From assembly GCA_023415795.1 (NCBI GenBank), contig JAEZJG010000021.1, positions 41,923-105,922 on the forward strand: 64,000 bases of DNA, written 5' to 3'. The DNA comes from Bacillota bacterium. Its GTDB lineage: Bacteria; Bacillota; Clostridia; Christensenellales; SZUA-584. A program made the position numbers and the translations under genes. The notes beneath the pieces were generated by a model. The model ran no database searches. It was not told the DNA's origin and saw nothing but the letters and a program-made list of their open reading frames with translations. Of the stretch, positions 40,695 to 48,827 are shown piece by piece (the stretch's first letter is position 1; each line of letters opens with the position of its first letter).

Positions 40695-41249
40695 ATGATC
40701 AAATGGAAAACCCGCGAAGTCGTCATTATTGCTATCGTTGCTGCGGTCATCGGTGCCGTATACACGCTCATGGATTATGCCTACGCACCCCTCGCAGCGC
40801 TCCTGGGTCCAATCTTCATGGAGCTGACTTTCGGCATCTACCTGCTGTCTGCCGCACTGCCCGCATTCATTGTCCGTAAGCCCGGTTTTGCGCTGTTCGG
40901 CGCGCTGGTGACGGCGGGAGTCAACATTCTTCTGGGTAGCCCTTACGGCATACAAATCGTTCTGGCGGGTACACTTCAGGCGCTGGGCATCGAAATCGCT
41001 TATGCGCTTTGGAAATATAGACCCAACCTGCTTTGCCTCATAGTCGGTGGTATACTGGCAGGCTGCTTCGTTTTCGTGCGCGACTACATCGTGTTCGGTT
41101 ACTCCACGTTATCCGCCGGGGTGATCATCGCGATGCTGGCTGTCCGTTTTGTCAGCGCAGCCGTTATCGGAGTGCTGTTGGTCAAAGTCATCCGTGCCGG
41201 TCTCAAAAAAGCCGGTGTTATGAAGAACTTCAAGCCCATCGACGCATAG
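40695..41249 (+). CDS. ykoE: ECF transporter S component YkoE (thiamine-precursor type)
   Basis: The 184-residue membrane protein has five or six helices and the YkoE pattern: WKTREVVIIAIVAAVIGAVY, LGPIFMELTFGIYLLSAALP, GSPYGIQIVLAGTLQALGIE and a YRPNLLCLIVGGILAG helix. YkoE proteins bind thiamine or its hydroxymethylpyrimidine precursor. It begins an operon with its own ATPase and T component. A weak GGTGAGG site precedes the ATG. In many Bacillota ykoEDC follows a TPP riboswitch, but none is seen here. Confidence 0.85.
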   Translation: MIKWKTREVVIIAIVAAVIGAVYTLMDYAYAPLAALLGPIFMELTFGIYLLSAALPAFIVRKPGFALFGALVTAGVNILLGSPYGIQIVLAGTLQALGIEIAYALWKYRPNLLCLIVGGILAGCFVFVRDYIVFGYSTLSAGVIIAMLAVRFVSAAVIGVLLVKVIRAGLKKAGVMKNFKPIDA

Positions 41250-41256
41250 CCAAGAC

Positions 41257-43071
41257 ATGCCAGATCCATATCTTGAGCTGCAGGACATCACCTTTGTCTA
41301 TAACGAAGAAAGCACCCCAGTATGGCAAAACCTGTCCTGCAGCTTTTTGCCCAATACGGTAAATCTGCTGCTGGGTCCCAGCGGCTGCGGTAAAAGCTCG
41401 CTGCTGTATCTGATAAGCGGTCTCATTCCGCATAGCCTTGAAGGCCGCCTGACAGGGAACATCATACTTAAAGGCGAATCCATTTCAGGCAGCGAACCGC
41501 GAGAGCTGGCCAGCCGGATCGGTCTGGTGTTTCAAGACCCGGATACGCAGTTCTGCACATTTCTGGTGGAGGACGAGTTGGCCTTCGGGCTGGAAAACCT
41601 TTGCGTGCCACGTGAAATGATGGACGAAAGAATTGACCGTGCTCTGACCATCACGGGGCTAAGCGGCCTTCGGAAACGAAAAGTCACTTCACTTTCGGGC
41701 GGTCAAAAACAAAAGCTTGCAATAGCCTGTGCGCTCATCATGGACGCTGAACTGCTGTTGTTGGATGAGCCCACCTCGATGCTGGACGCTGCCGGACGCA
41801 AAGAGATCGTTGAACTGTTGCATCGCCTCGTAACGCAGCACGGCAAAACGATCATTCTTATTGAACACAACCTCGATGAAGTGCTGCCGTATGCCTCACA
41901 CGCTGTGGTGCTGGACAGAGGCGGCAAGCTGGCGTTACAAGGAAGCGCACACGATGTATTCACCCGTCTGACGTTTGACCCAACGTATGCGAAACTGGCC
42001 GTTTGCCTTCCTGAGCCGTTGCTGATACTGCGCGATTGGCTGAACGCGAAAGACGATGCAGCCAGAAAAGCGTTTCGTGCAGAACAGCTTCAAAAAAGGC
42101 AGGATGGGGTTTACGCTGTTCCCTATCGCGCGCTGGCACAGCTTCTTAAACAAAGCCCCCATACTTCAGTCTGCTCGATTGCTGCGCCGCCTCTGCCCCT
42201 GCCCCCCACGCATCCTCCGCTTATCGAGGCACATCATGTCGCCTTCCGATATGGTGAGAAACGCGGCACATCCAGCGCCCCCGTTCTGCACGGTGTAGAT
42301 TTTTCAATCGCCAAAGGCGAGTTTGTCGCCATCGCAGGACCAAACGGCGCGGGCAAAACGACACTGCTAAACCTGCTGTTCCGCGTGCTCAAGCTCAGCG
42401 AAGGAAGCGTTCGTATAGCGGGGCAGCCTCTGAATGCCCTCAAAACGCAAATGCTGTATCAGCAGATGGGATTGCTGTTCCAGAATCCGGAGTGGCAGTT
42501 TGTCACCAACTGTGTGGCAGACGAGCTGGCTTTCAGCCTCAAAAAATCAGGTATGCGCGACGACGAAAAGCTTCAAGCCGTAAACCGCATCCTCAAGCAA
42601 TTCCATTTGGAAAAGCATCATGATAAAAGCCCGTTTCTGCTGAGCCAAGGCGAAAAGCGCCGTCTGAGTGTAGCTTGCATGTTGCTCACCGGACAAAAAA
42701 CGTTGTTTCTCGATGAGCCCACATACGGGCAAGACCTTGAAACCTCGCATGAACTGATGCAGCTGCTGCAATCTCTGCGTGCAGAGGGCGTCACCATCGT
42801 CATCGTAACCCACGATGTAAGTTTGGTCTGCCGATATGCCGACAGGGTACTGCTGCTGTGCGATGGCAGTATCGCCTTCGATGGTCCGCCGGCACAGCTC
42901 TTCAGCCGTCCGCTGCTGCCACAGTGGCGCATGGAATATCCGCCCGCACGGATATTCTGCAATGCTCTGCAGCAGTACCTGCCGGATTTTCCTGTGCTGT
43001 TCAGAACGCAGGATTGTGTTTCCTATCTGAATGCATTAATTGAAACGGATACGGGAGGTGACAGTGCATGA
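41257..43071 (+). CDS. ykoD: ECF transporter ATPase YkoD (two fused ABC domains)
   Basis: Two nucleotide-binding domains lie in one 604-residue chain. The first (residues ~1-240) has Walker A GPSGCGKSSLL, signature LSGGQKQKLAIACALI and Walker B LLLLDEPTSMLD. The second (~325-560) has GPNGAGKTTLLNLLF, LSQGEKRRLSVACMLL and LFLDEPTYGQD. Fusion of the two ECF ATPases is typical of the YkoD subgroup. The two domains drive YkoE by ATP hydrolysis through YkoC. It starts eight bases after ykoE and overlaps ykoC by four bases. Confidence 0.93.
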   Translation: MPDPYLELQDITFVYNEESTPVWQNLSCSFLPNTVNLLLGPSGCGKSSLLYLISGLIPHSLEGRLTGNIILKGESISGSEPRELASRIGLVFQDPDTQFCTFLVEDELAFGLENLCVPREMMDERIDRALTITGLSGLRKRKVTSLSGGQKQKLAIACALIMDAELLLLDEPTSMLDAAGRKEIVELLHRLVTQHGKTIILIEHNLDEVLPYASHAVVLDRGGKLALQGSAHDVFTRLTFDPTYAKLAVCLPEPLLILRDWLNAKDDAARKAFRAEQLQKRQDGVYAVPYRALAQLLKQSPHTSVCSIAAPPLPLPPTHPPLIEAHHVAFRYGEKRGTSSAPVLHGVDFSIAKGEFVAIAGPNGAGKTTLLNLLFRVLKLSEGSVRIAGQPLNALKTQMLYQQMGLLFQNPEWQFVTNCVADELAFSLKKSGMRDDEKLQAVNRILKQFHLEKHHDKSPFLLSQGEKRRLSVACMLLTGQKTLFLDEPTYGQDLETSHELMQLLQSLRAEGVTIVIVTHDVSLVCRYADRVLLLCDGSIAFDGPPAQLFSRPLLPQWRMEYPPARIFCNALQQYLPDFPVLFRTQDCVSYLNALIETDTGGDSA

Positions 43072-43880
43072 GCAATCGAAAAGATCCACAGCCATACCTT
43101 CAGCAGCTCAACCCCATGACTAAGCTGCTGGCCGTGGTAATAATCATGGCTCTCGTCAGCGTGACATCTGCGCCTGCCCTGCCGCTGCTGCTTACTGTGG
43201 CGGCCTTTGTGTTAACTGCAGTCAAAGGCGGCCTTTCACCCTTGCGCCTGCTCAAAAGCCTGCGGCCATTCATAGCCGTCAGCATAAGCTTTATGCTGTT
43301 CATGCTTCTGTTCAAAGGGCTGGAGCAAAGGGAATCCGAGGTGCAGCTGCTGATATTCAGCTATTCTTTGTCGGGGTTGCAGCATATTCTGGCTCTTGGG
43401 ATGCGCATACTGTGTATCTCCTTCACTACGTTCGCTTTCGTATTAACCACGGACCCATACGATTTGGTGTTGAGTCTTATGCTGCAGCTGCGCGTCTCAC
43501 ATGTCCACGGATATGCGGCGCTGGCGGCATATCGCTTTCTTCCGGCTATGCAAGACGAAGTAAAAGGGATTAGGCTGGCTCAGGAGATACGGGGTATTGA
43601 ATGGAACAAGGGGCTGAAAAACCGCTTGCTATCTCCTTTCCGCGTGATGATGCCCATGCTGGCACTGGCCGCCCGAAAGGGAGAACGTATCGCACTGGCC
43701 ATGGATAGTCGGGGCTTGGGTGCTAACCGCAAACGCACCTTCTACAAACGCACTAAGTTCACAGCACGCGATATCCGTTTTATCACAGCTTTGATACTGT
43801 TCTGTGCTGCCTCTGTTGCGTTATTATATGCACTCGGTCTTTTTGAATTCGGCTCGGCGCTGCAGGCAGGCGCAATATAA
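43068..43880 (+). CDS. ykoC: ECF transporter T component YkoC
   Basis: The 270-residue membrane coupling protein has about five helices and a cytoplasmic helical arm with the two characteristic Ala-Arg-Gly-like motifs: FLPAMQDEVKGIRLAQEIRG and LALAARKGERIALAMDSRGL. It begins LNPMTKLLAVVIIMALVSV, as in EcfT proteins. Together with YkoE and YkoD it forms a dedicated (group I) ECF transporter. The GTGAC-ATG start overlaps ykoD by four bases. Confidence 0.9.
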   Translation: MSNRKDPQPYLQQLNPMTKLLAVVIIMALVSVTSAPALPLLLTVAAFVLTAVKGGLSPLRLLKSLRPFIAVSISFMLFMLLFKGLEQRESEVQLLIFSYSLSGLQHILALGMRILCISFTTFAFVLTTDPYDLVLSLMLQLRVSHVHGYAALAAYRFLPAMQDEVKGIRLAQEIRGIEWNKGLKNRLLSPFRVMMPMLALAARKGERIALAMDSRGLGANRKRTFYKRTKFTARDIRFITALILFCAASVALLYALGLFEFGSALQAGAI

Positions 43881-43900
43881 TCAACAGGGAGGATTAAACT

Positions 43901-44647
43901 ATGCCCATCAAACACCCAAATATCGTTTACGGGCGTCCTCAGGATCCCTATAAGCAAGAGGACGTCAACGCTCATAGCGCTCATCTGACTGACGAGCTGT
44001 CGCTAAAGCGCAGTCCCGTGGGCGTAAAGCTGTTATACACCGCCGAAGAGTATGATGCGTCTCAAACACCGGAAGTCCGCGGCTGTCTGCCTTACTGCGT
44101 CATGGTGCGTCTTGCTTCGGAAGGCAAGGGCAGCCGTTCCCGGCTCGAGCACCATAAGTGCGACGGCGGCACCACCGCATTGGCGCTGGAACAAAGCACA
44201 GAGCGCATCGAAAACGGCTCAGAGTATTTTTCGTACAACCTGTACGCAACGCCTGCTGCTGCGCGGCGGCACCGCAGCCAGATTCACAGTTTACACGCAC
44301 AGCTTCCAAAAACTTATGGGGTTATTGTACAGCCGCTGGACGCATTCACAAGCACGCCCGACGTTGTCATCATCGTGGCGGACCCGTATCAGGTGATGCG
44401 GCTGGTGCAGGGCTATTCCTATGAAACCGGCATTAAGCCGGTAATTGATCTGGGCGCGATGCAAGGCATGTGCTCCGAATGCACCGCGTACCCATTTCTT
44501 TCCGGCAGCATGAACGTCAGCGTGCTTTGCCCCAGCACGCGCATGCTGTGCGGTTGGGAACACAGCGACATGGCGGTGGGCATTCCGTTCGAGCAATATC
44601 GCCGCATCGTGTCCGGTGTGATGGCGACCAGCGGCACCTGTAAATGA
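43901..44647 (+). CDS. DUF169 family protein
   Basis: The 248-residue protein matches DUF169 (COG2043), an uncharacterised family. Recognisable blocks are LSLKRSPVGVKLLYTAEEYD, RGCLPYCVMVRLASEG, HHKCDGGTTALAL and the Cys-rich CSECTAYPFLSGSMNVSVLCPSTRMLCGW. Conserved cysteines could bind a metal or an iron-sulfur cluster. It begins 20 bases after ykoC with GGGAGG upstream and shares that transcript, so a link to the imported compound or to its sulfur/iron chemistry is plausible but not shown. A terminator follows. Confidence 0.8.
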   Translation: MPIKHPNIVYGRPQDPYKQEDVNAHSAHLTDELSLKRSPVGVKLLYTAEEYDASQTPEVRGCLPYCVMVRLASEGKGSRSRLEHHKCDGGTTALALEQSTERIENGSEYFSYNLYATPAAARRHRSQIHSLHAQLPKTYGVIVQPLDAFTSTPDVVIIVADPYQVMRLVQGYSYETGIKPVIDLGAMQGMCSECTAYPFLSGSMNVSVLCPSTRMLCGWEHSDMAVGIPFEQYRRIVSGVMATSGTCK

Positions 44648-44675
44648 AACCATAGAGACGATCTATCGGATGCAG

Positions 44676-44701
44676 CGGCTGTACAACCAGCCGTTGTTTT
44701 T
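44676..44701 (+). terminator. Terminator after the DUF169 gene
   Basis: CGGCTG (44676-44681) and CAGCCG (44688-44693) form a stem with a six-base loop, followed by TTGTTTTT. The next promoter overlaps it. Confidence 0.65.
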
Positions 44702-44708
44702 ATATAAT
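44680..44708 (+). promoter_or_regulatory. Promoter for the cysteine desulfurase gene, overlapping the terminator
   Basis: TGTACA (44680-44685) and TATAAT (44703-44708) are 17 bases apart. The -35 lies in the loop of the upstream terminator. Transcription would start near 44715, about 46 bases before the ATG at 44761. Confidence 0.4.
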
Positions 44709-44760
44709 GCAATGAGTAAGAATACATCAAATCACCCGAAAGAACGAAGCAGGAGCTCTT

Positions 44761-45879
44761 ATGATATATCTGGACTATGCCGCCCTCACCCCGGCCAGCG
44801 AAGAGGCTATTCAGGTGTTTTGCGATACCCTCCGCCGCTATCCGGCCAATCCTAATGCCGCACACACCGCAGGGCTGGAGGCACGTGCGTTGCTGGACAA
44901 CTGTACGCAGCGCATACTGAATCGCCTTTGTGCAAGCTCTTATGAGATTGTTTACACCTCAGGCGCGGGCGAAGCGAATAATCTCGCCATCAAGGGCGTT
45001 GCCGGGCAGTACAAGAAATACGGTCGGCATATCGTCTCCACATACATGGAGCATTCTTCGGTGAACGGCGCATTGGCCGCGCTGCAAAACAGCGGATTTG
45101 AGATCAGCTATGCGAACACCAACTCAGATGGCCAGGCGGATGTGGAGCACCTTGCTCCGCTGCTGCGTGACGACACGATACTTGTGTCCGTATGCGCGGC
45201 GGACAGTGAGCTGGGCGTATGCCAACCAATAGAGCGCATCGCTGAGTTGCTGGCAGGCCGCCCCCGCTGCTTCTTCCACGTGGATGCGACGCAGATGGTG
45301 GGCAAAGCGCCGCTTACCATGAACGGCATCGATCTGCTCTCGTTAGCGCCGTACAAGTTCTATGGATTGCCCGGATGCGGAGCGCTCATCAAAAGGCCGG
45401 AGATCATATTGGAGCCGCTGATACATGGCGGCGCAAGCTCCTCCCCCTATCGCAGCGGCACGCCCGCTCTGGGGCTCATTGCTGCCGCTGCGCAAGCTCT
45501 GGATACCGCTCTTGACGAGCAGTCCTTCCGTGCAGCATATGTGCAAAAGCTGAACACTCGGCTGCGCTCTGGATTGACTGCTTATCCAAGGCTAGTCGTC
45601 AACAGCACAGCGCATTCCATTCCACACATATTGAACGTCAGCCTGCCTAGTGTCAATACGCGCAAGCTTTTGAGCGAGCTGAGCAGCCGTGGCATCTGCT
45701 TGTCTGAAAAGTCCGCCTGCTGTGCACCGGGCACCCCATCCCGCCCCGTCTTAGCAATGACGAACGACCGCAAGCGTGCGCTGTCCACACTGCGCATCAG
45801 CCTGTCGCACCTCACCACGGATGCGGAACTGACAGCATTTCTGTCGCACTTCGACGAAGTATACCGCCAAATGGCGTAA
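44761..45879 (+). CDS. Cysteine desulfurase (NifS/IscS family)
   Basis: This PLP enzyme takes sulfur from cysteine and hands it on as persulfide. Motifs are MIYLDYAALTPASEEAIQVF, YTSGAGEANNLAIKG, EHSSVNGAL, CFFHVDATQMVGK and the PLP lysine in LLSLAPYKFYGLPGCGALI, where the usual Ser-x-His-Lys reads Ala-Pro-Tyr-Lys. The active Cys is in LSEKSACCAPGTPS, with CC instead of the common CS. It has 372 residues. AGGAG lies before the ATG. The next gene, 11 bases downstream, encodes a TtcA-like sulfurtransferase, its likely acceptor. Confidence 0.88.
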   Translation: MIYLDYAALTPASEEAIQVFCDTLRRYPANPNAAHTAGLEARALLDNCTQRILNRLCASSYEIVYTSGAGEANNLAIKGVAGQYKKYGRHIVSTYMEHSSVNGALAALQNSGFEISYANTNSDGQADVEHLAPLLRDDTILVSVCAADSELGVCQPIERIAELLAGRPRCFFHVDATQMVGKAPLTMNGIDLLSLAPYKFYGLPGCGALIKRPEIILEPLIHGGASSSPYRSGTPALGLIAAAAQALDTALDEQSFRAAYVQKLNTRLRSGLTAYPRLVVNSTAHSIPHILNVSLPSVNTRKLLSELSSRGICLSEKSACCAPGTPSRPVLAMTNDRKRALSTLRISLSHLTTDAELTAFLSHFDEVYRQMA

Positions 45880-45890
45880 CCGAGGATACT

Positions 45891-46733
45891 ATGGAAAAAT
45901 TTCAGGAGATCGAACGCAGCCTCATCACGAAATACCGCAAGGACATATGGCGTCCTTTTATCACGGCAGTCGCGCAATATCAGCTGATACAGGAGGGTGA
46001 TGCGGTGGCCGTCTGCATTTCGGGCGGCAAAGACTCTATGCTGATGGCTAAACTGATGCAGGAGCTGCAACGGCATGGTCCCCGACGCTTCCACGCGGAA
46101 TATATCGTGATGGATCCGGGCTACAATGCCATGAACCGGCAGCGCATACTGGACAACGCCGACTTCCTGCAAATTCCCATCCGCCTGTTTGAAACACCGA
46201 TATTTGATATCGTTTCGGGCGTGGCCGAATCCCCCTGTTATTTGTGTGCGCGCATGCGCCGTGGCTACCTGTATAAGCATGCGCAGAGCCTCGGCTGCGG
46301 CAAGATCGCGCTGGGGCACCACTTCGACGACGTGATCGAAACCACGCTGCTCAGCATGATGTACGCGGGCGAGATTCGCGCGATGATGCCCAAGCTGCGC
46401 AGCACCAGTCACCCCGGCATGCAGCTGATACGCCCGCTGTACCACGTACGTGAGAGCGATATTCTGCGTTTCAGCCGCAACCATGAGCTGCGCTTCATTC
46501 AGTGCGCATGCCGCTTCACCGAAAACTGCGTGCTGGGCGACAACAGCGGCCTATCGAAACGTCAGGAAACCAAAAAGCTGCTGTCCGAGCTTCGCCGCCA
46601 GAATCCGCTCATTGACCAGAACATATTCAAGAGTACGCAGAACGTCAATCTGGAAAAGGTTGTCGCTTATAAGGACAAGACAGGCTTCCATCACTTTCTT
46701 GACGATTATGATGAATCGCCCGCGGACGAATGA
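45891..46733 (+). CDS. TtcA-like tRNA thiolation (PP-loop) protein
   Basis: The PP-loop ATPase signature is AVCISGGKDSMLMAKLMQEL. The pair CYLCARMRRGYLY gives the CxxC of the TtcA family, and RFIQCACRFTENC may add further ligands. HHFDDVIETTLLSMMYAGE is the conserved middle motif. TtcA puts a thiol on C32 of tRNA through a [4Fe-4S] cluster; related enzymes (TtuA, others) modify other positions. The 280-residue protein probably receives sulfur from the desulfurase encoded just upstream. The exact tRNA site cannot be read from the sequence. Confidence 0.8.
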   Translation: MEKFQEIERSLITKYRKDIWRPFITAVAQYQLIQEGDAVAVCISGGKDSMLMAKLMQELQRHGPRRFHAEYIVMDPGYNAMNRQRILDNADFLQIPIRLFETPIFDIVSGVAESPCYLCARMRRGYLYKHAQSLGCGKIALGHHFDDVIETTLLSMMYAGEIRAMMPKLRSTSHPGMQLIRPLYHVRESDILRFSRNHELRFIQCACRFTENCVLGDNSGLSKRQETKKLLSELRRQNPLIDQNIFKSTQNVNLEKVVAYKDKTGFHHFLDDYDESPADE

Positions 46734-46798
46734 CAAAAGCAGCTGCACCATTGCCGCTGCTCTCTTTGCTGCTCATTCACTATGACGCCTGATAACAA

Positions 46799-46832
46799 CA
46801 AAGTCCGCGGCTTGTGTAAGCGGCGGACTTTG
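46799..46832. terminator. Hairpin between the TtcA-like gene and the permease gene
   Basis: CAAAGTCCGC (46799-46808) and GCGGACTTTG (46823-46832) are perfect ten-base arms. U-tracts are weak on both strands (TGTGATAAAG; TTGTTATC). It probably separates the two convergent operons. Confidence 0.5.
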
Positions 46833-46870
46833 TGATAAAGCCTCACTTCAGAGGCAGGATGACAAGTAAG

Positions 46871-47737
46871 TTATCCCTTTACACTGCCAAGAGTCAGCCC
46901 CTTGATAATGAACTTTGACAGGAATATGTATACGATAAGCAGCGGTATGATCGCCACAAAGATCATTATGTACACCTGACCCAAGTCAAATTTCATATAA
47001 TCCGCGCTGCGCAGCTGATAAATCAATATCGGTATCGTTTTATTATCTTTCGTGTTAATAATGAGCGAAGGCAAAAAGTAGTTGTTCCAGCTGGTCACGA
47101 AAGCGAATATTGCCTGCACCGCCATGGCCGGCTTAATAACCGGCAGCACTATCCGATTAAAGGTTCTGAATTCGTTGGAACCGTCCATTCGTGCTGCCTC
47201 AACAATCTCCAGAGGCAATATGCTCTCCATATACGACTTCATATAGTAGAACACGATGGGTGCGGCAATGGAAGGCAGTATCAACGGATAGAACGTATCC
47301 AGCATTTTCATCTTAGTGACTAGCTGCAAGAAGCCCAGTGCTGATACCTGGGTCGGCACCATCATCACCAGCATGATAAACATAAACGCCGCATTCTTAA
47401 ACTTGAAGTTGTATGCGAATATGCCATAAGCCGTCATCGCCGAGAAATACGTGGTCAGCGCGGCGGAGCATGTGGCAATGAACAGGCTGTTCAGTAAGCC
47501 ACGCAGCATCGGTATGTTCTGGTCTGCAAACAGATTCGCCAGATTCTTTAAGAGATAGTTGCCCGGCACCAGCGAGAATTCCGACATAATTGCAGCATGC
47601 GGTCTTGAAGCGTTCACCAGCAAAAAGTAGAACGAGAACAGGCACAGTACGGTCAGCAGCCCCAGCACGGTATAGCTGATTATCCTGCTGAGCGTGAGAA
47701 ACCCATTGGCTTTTTTTGCTGCAGCTCTTGTCTTCAT
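46871..47737 (-). CDS. Carbohydrate ABC transporter permease (MalG type)
   Basis: The 288-residue protein has six membrane helices and the EAA loop EAARMDGSNEFRTFNRIVLPVIKP, which contacts the ATPase. The first helix is ISYTVLGLLTVLCLFSFYFL. It ends with FIIKGLTLGSVKG, a C-terminal signature of the CUT1 family. It overlaps the MalF-type permease gene by four bases (ATGA). With the lipoprotein and the other permease it imports an oligosaccharide, here probably cellodextrins. The ATPase would be the MsmX-type protein encoded at 54261. Confidence 0.92.
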   Translation of the reverse strand: MKTRAAAKKANGFLTLSRIISYTVLGLLTVLCLFSFYFLLVNASRPHAAIMSEFSLVPGNYLLKNLANLFADQNIPMLRGLLNSLFIATCSAALTTYFSAMTAYGIFAYNFKFKNAAFMFIMLVMMVPTQVSALGFLQLVTKMKMLDTFYPLILPSIAAPIVFYYMKSYMESILPLEIVEAARMDGSNEFRTFNRIVLPVIKPAMAVQAIFAFVTSWNNYFLPSLIINTKDNKTIPILIYQLRSADYMKFDLGQVYIMIFVAIIPLLIVYIFLSKFIIKGLTLGSVKG

Positions 47738-48735
47738 ACCTGTACCCCCTCGTTACGAGCGCTGCCAAGCACTCTCTTTCCGGCTTTCTTTACCACAATA
47801 CCTCTGTCCTTGGGCACCTTATAGCTTTTCATCAGAGATTTATAGACAAATATACTGAGCACCGCTGTTACGATGAAGATCATGACCGAAACCGCACCCG
47901 AAAGTCCAAAGTCTTTGCTGGTCAGCAGACGGTTGAGATACATGATCAGCGTCATGCTGGATCTGTCCGGAGTGCCAAGACCCTTTGAAATCACCTGCGG
48001 CACGTCAAACATTTGTATGCCGCCAATCATCGACGTGATCAGCACATACACCAGAATTGGCAACAGCAGCGGAAGCGTTACCTTGAAGAAAACCTGGAGC
48101 GACTTTGCGCCGTCGATCTGTGCTGATTCAAACAAACTCTGATCGATACCCATTATACCGGCCATCAGCAATATGGTTGTGTTGCCGAACCACATGAGGA
48201 AGTTCATAAAGCCGATAACAGATTGAGTTGCAATGGGGATATCAAAGAACAGTATGGCTTGGTTTATTGCTCCCGTACTGGTCAAAATTTGGTTGATTGG
48301 ACCCACCGGCGAAAACAGCATAAAAAACAGCATGGCAAACGCAGAAGCCATTATCAAATTGGGCATATACATAACCGTTTTAAAAAACGATTGACATTTC
48401 AATTTCAAGCGATAGCTGGTAAACCATACCGCGAGCAGCATCGACACCAATATCTGCGGTACAAAGCCGATAATCCAAATGATCACGGTGTTGAGTGCAA
48501 ACTTAGGCAGATCGCCATTGGTAATAATAGTCGAATAGTTGTCAAGACCCACAAAATTCGGTCCGATCTGCTGAAGTCCAACACGGTAATTTTCAAAAAA
48601 GCTATTATAAAATGTAGAAACAAGAGGTATTAGCTGAAAAATGATGAATGCGATGAAGAACGGAGCGATAAAAAAATAGCCCCACTTCGAATAATTGACG
48701 GATTTGATTTTTTTCGCATTAGTCTTTATAGACAT
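47734..48735 (-). CDS. Carbohydrate ABC transporter permease (MalF type)
   Basis: Six to seven helices begin at WGYFFIAPFFIAFIIFQLIP; the EAA loop is ESAQIDGAKSLQVFFKVTLP. The C-terminus KRVLGSARNEGVQV is cytoplasmic. Start at ATG 48735 (MSIKTNAKK) with AAGGTGAGGA upstream; the frame back to 48816 crosses a large hairpin and is rejected. The 333-residue protein is the usual CUT1 partner of the MalG-type permease. It lies 92 bases after the solute-binding protein gene, and the gap holds a perfect 16-base-pair hairpin that probably sets the mRNA ratio. Confidence 0.9.
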   Translation of the reverse strand: MSIKTNAKKIKSVNYSKWGYFFIAPFFIAFIIFQLIPLVSTFYNSFFENYRVGLQQIGPNFVGLDNYSTIITNGDLPKFALNTVIIWIIGFVPQILVSMLLAVWFTSYRLKLKCQSFFKTVMYMPNLIMASAFAMLFFMLFSPVGPINQILTSTGAINQAILFFDIPIATQSVIGFMNFLMWFGNTTILLMAGIMGIDQSLFESAQIDGAKSLQVFFKVTLPLLLPILVYVLITSMIGGIQMFDVPQVISKGLGTPDRSSMTLIMYLNRLLTSKDFGLSGAVSVMIFIVTAVLSIFVYKSLMKSYKVPKDRGIVVKKAGKRVLGSARNEGVQV

Positions 48736-48775
48736 ACTGGAATCCTCACCTTCTAAAAAGCGATTGACTTTTTGA

Positions 48776-48811
48776 TTGCCGCGGCAGAACGTTTTCGTTC
48801 TGCCGCGGCAA
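48776..48811 (-). promoter_or_regulatory. Perfect 16-bp hairpin between binding-protein and permease genes
   Basis: Arms 48776-48791 and 48796-48811 are perfect complements (TTGCCGCGGCAGAACG with its inverse) around a TTTT loop. There is no U-tract on the minus strand (it continues TTTTTGATTG after several bases of AATCAA), so partial termination or mRNA stabilisation is likelier than full termination. This is common between binding-protein and permease genes, since many more binding proteins than permeases are needed. Its apex, AACGTTTTCGTT, also matches the operator core found near 51564. Confidence 0.65.
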
Positions 48812-48827
48812 TGCAAGTTGTTATTGC

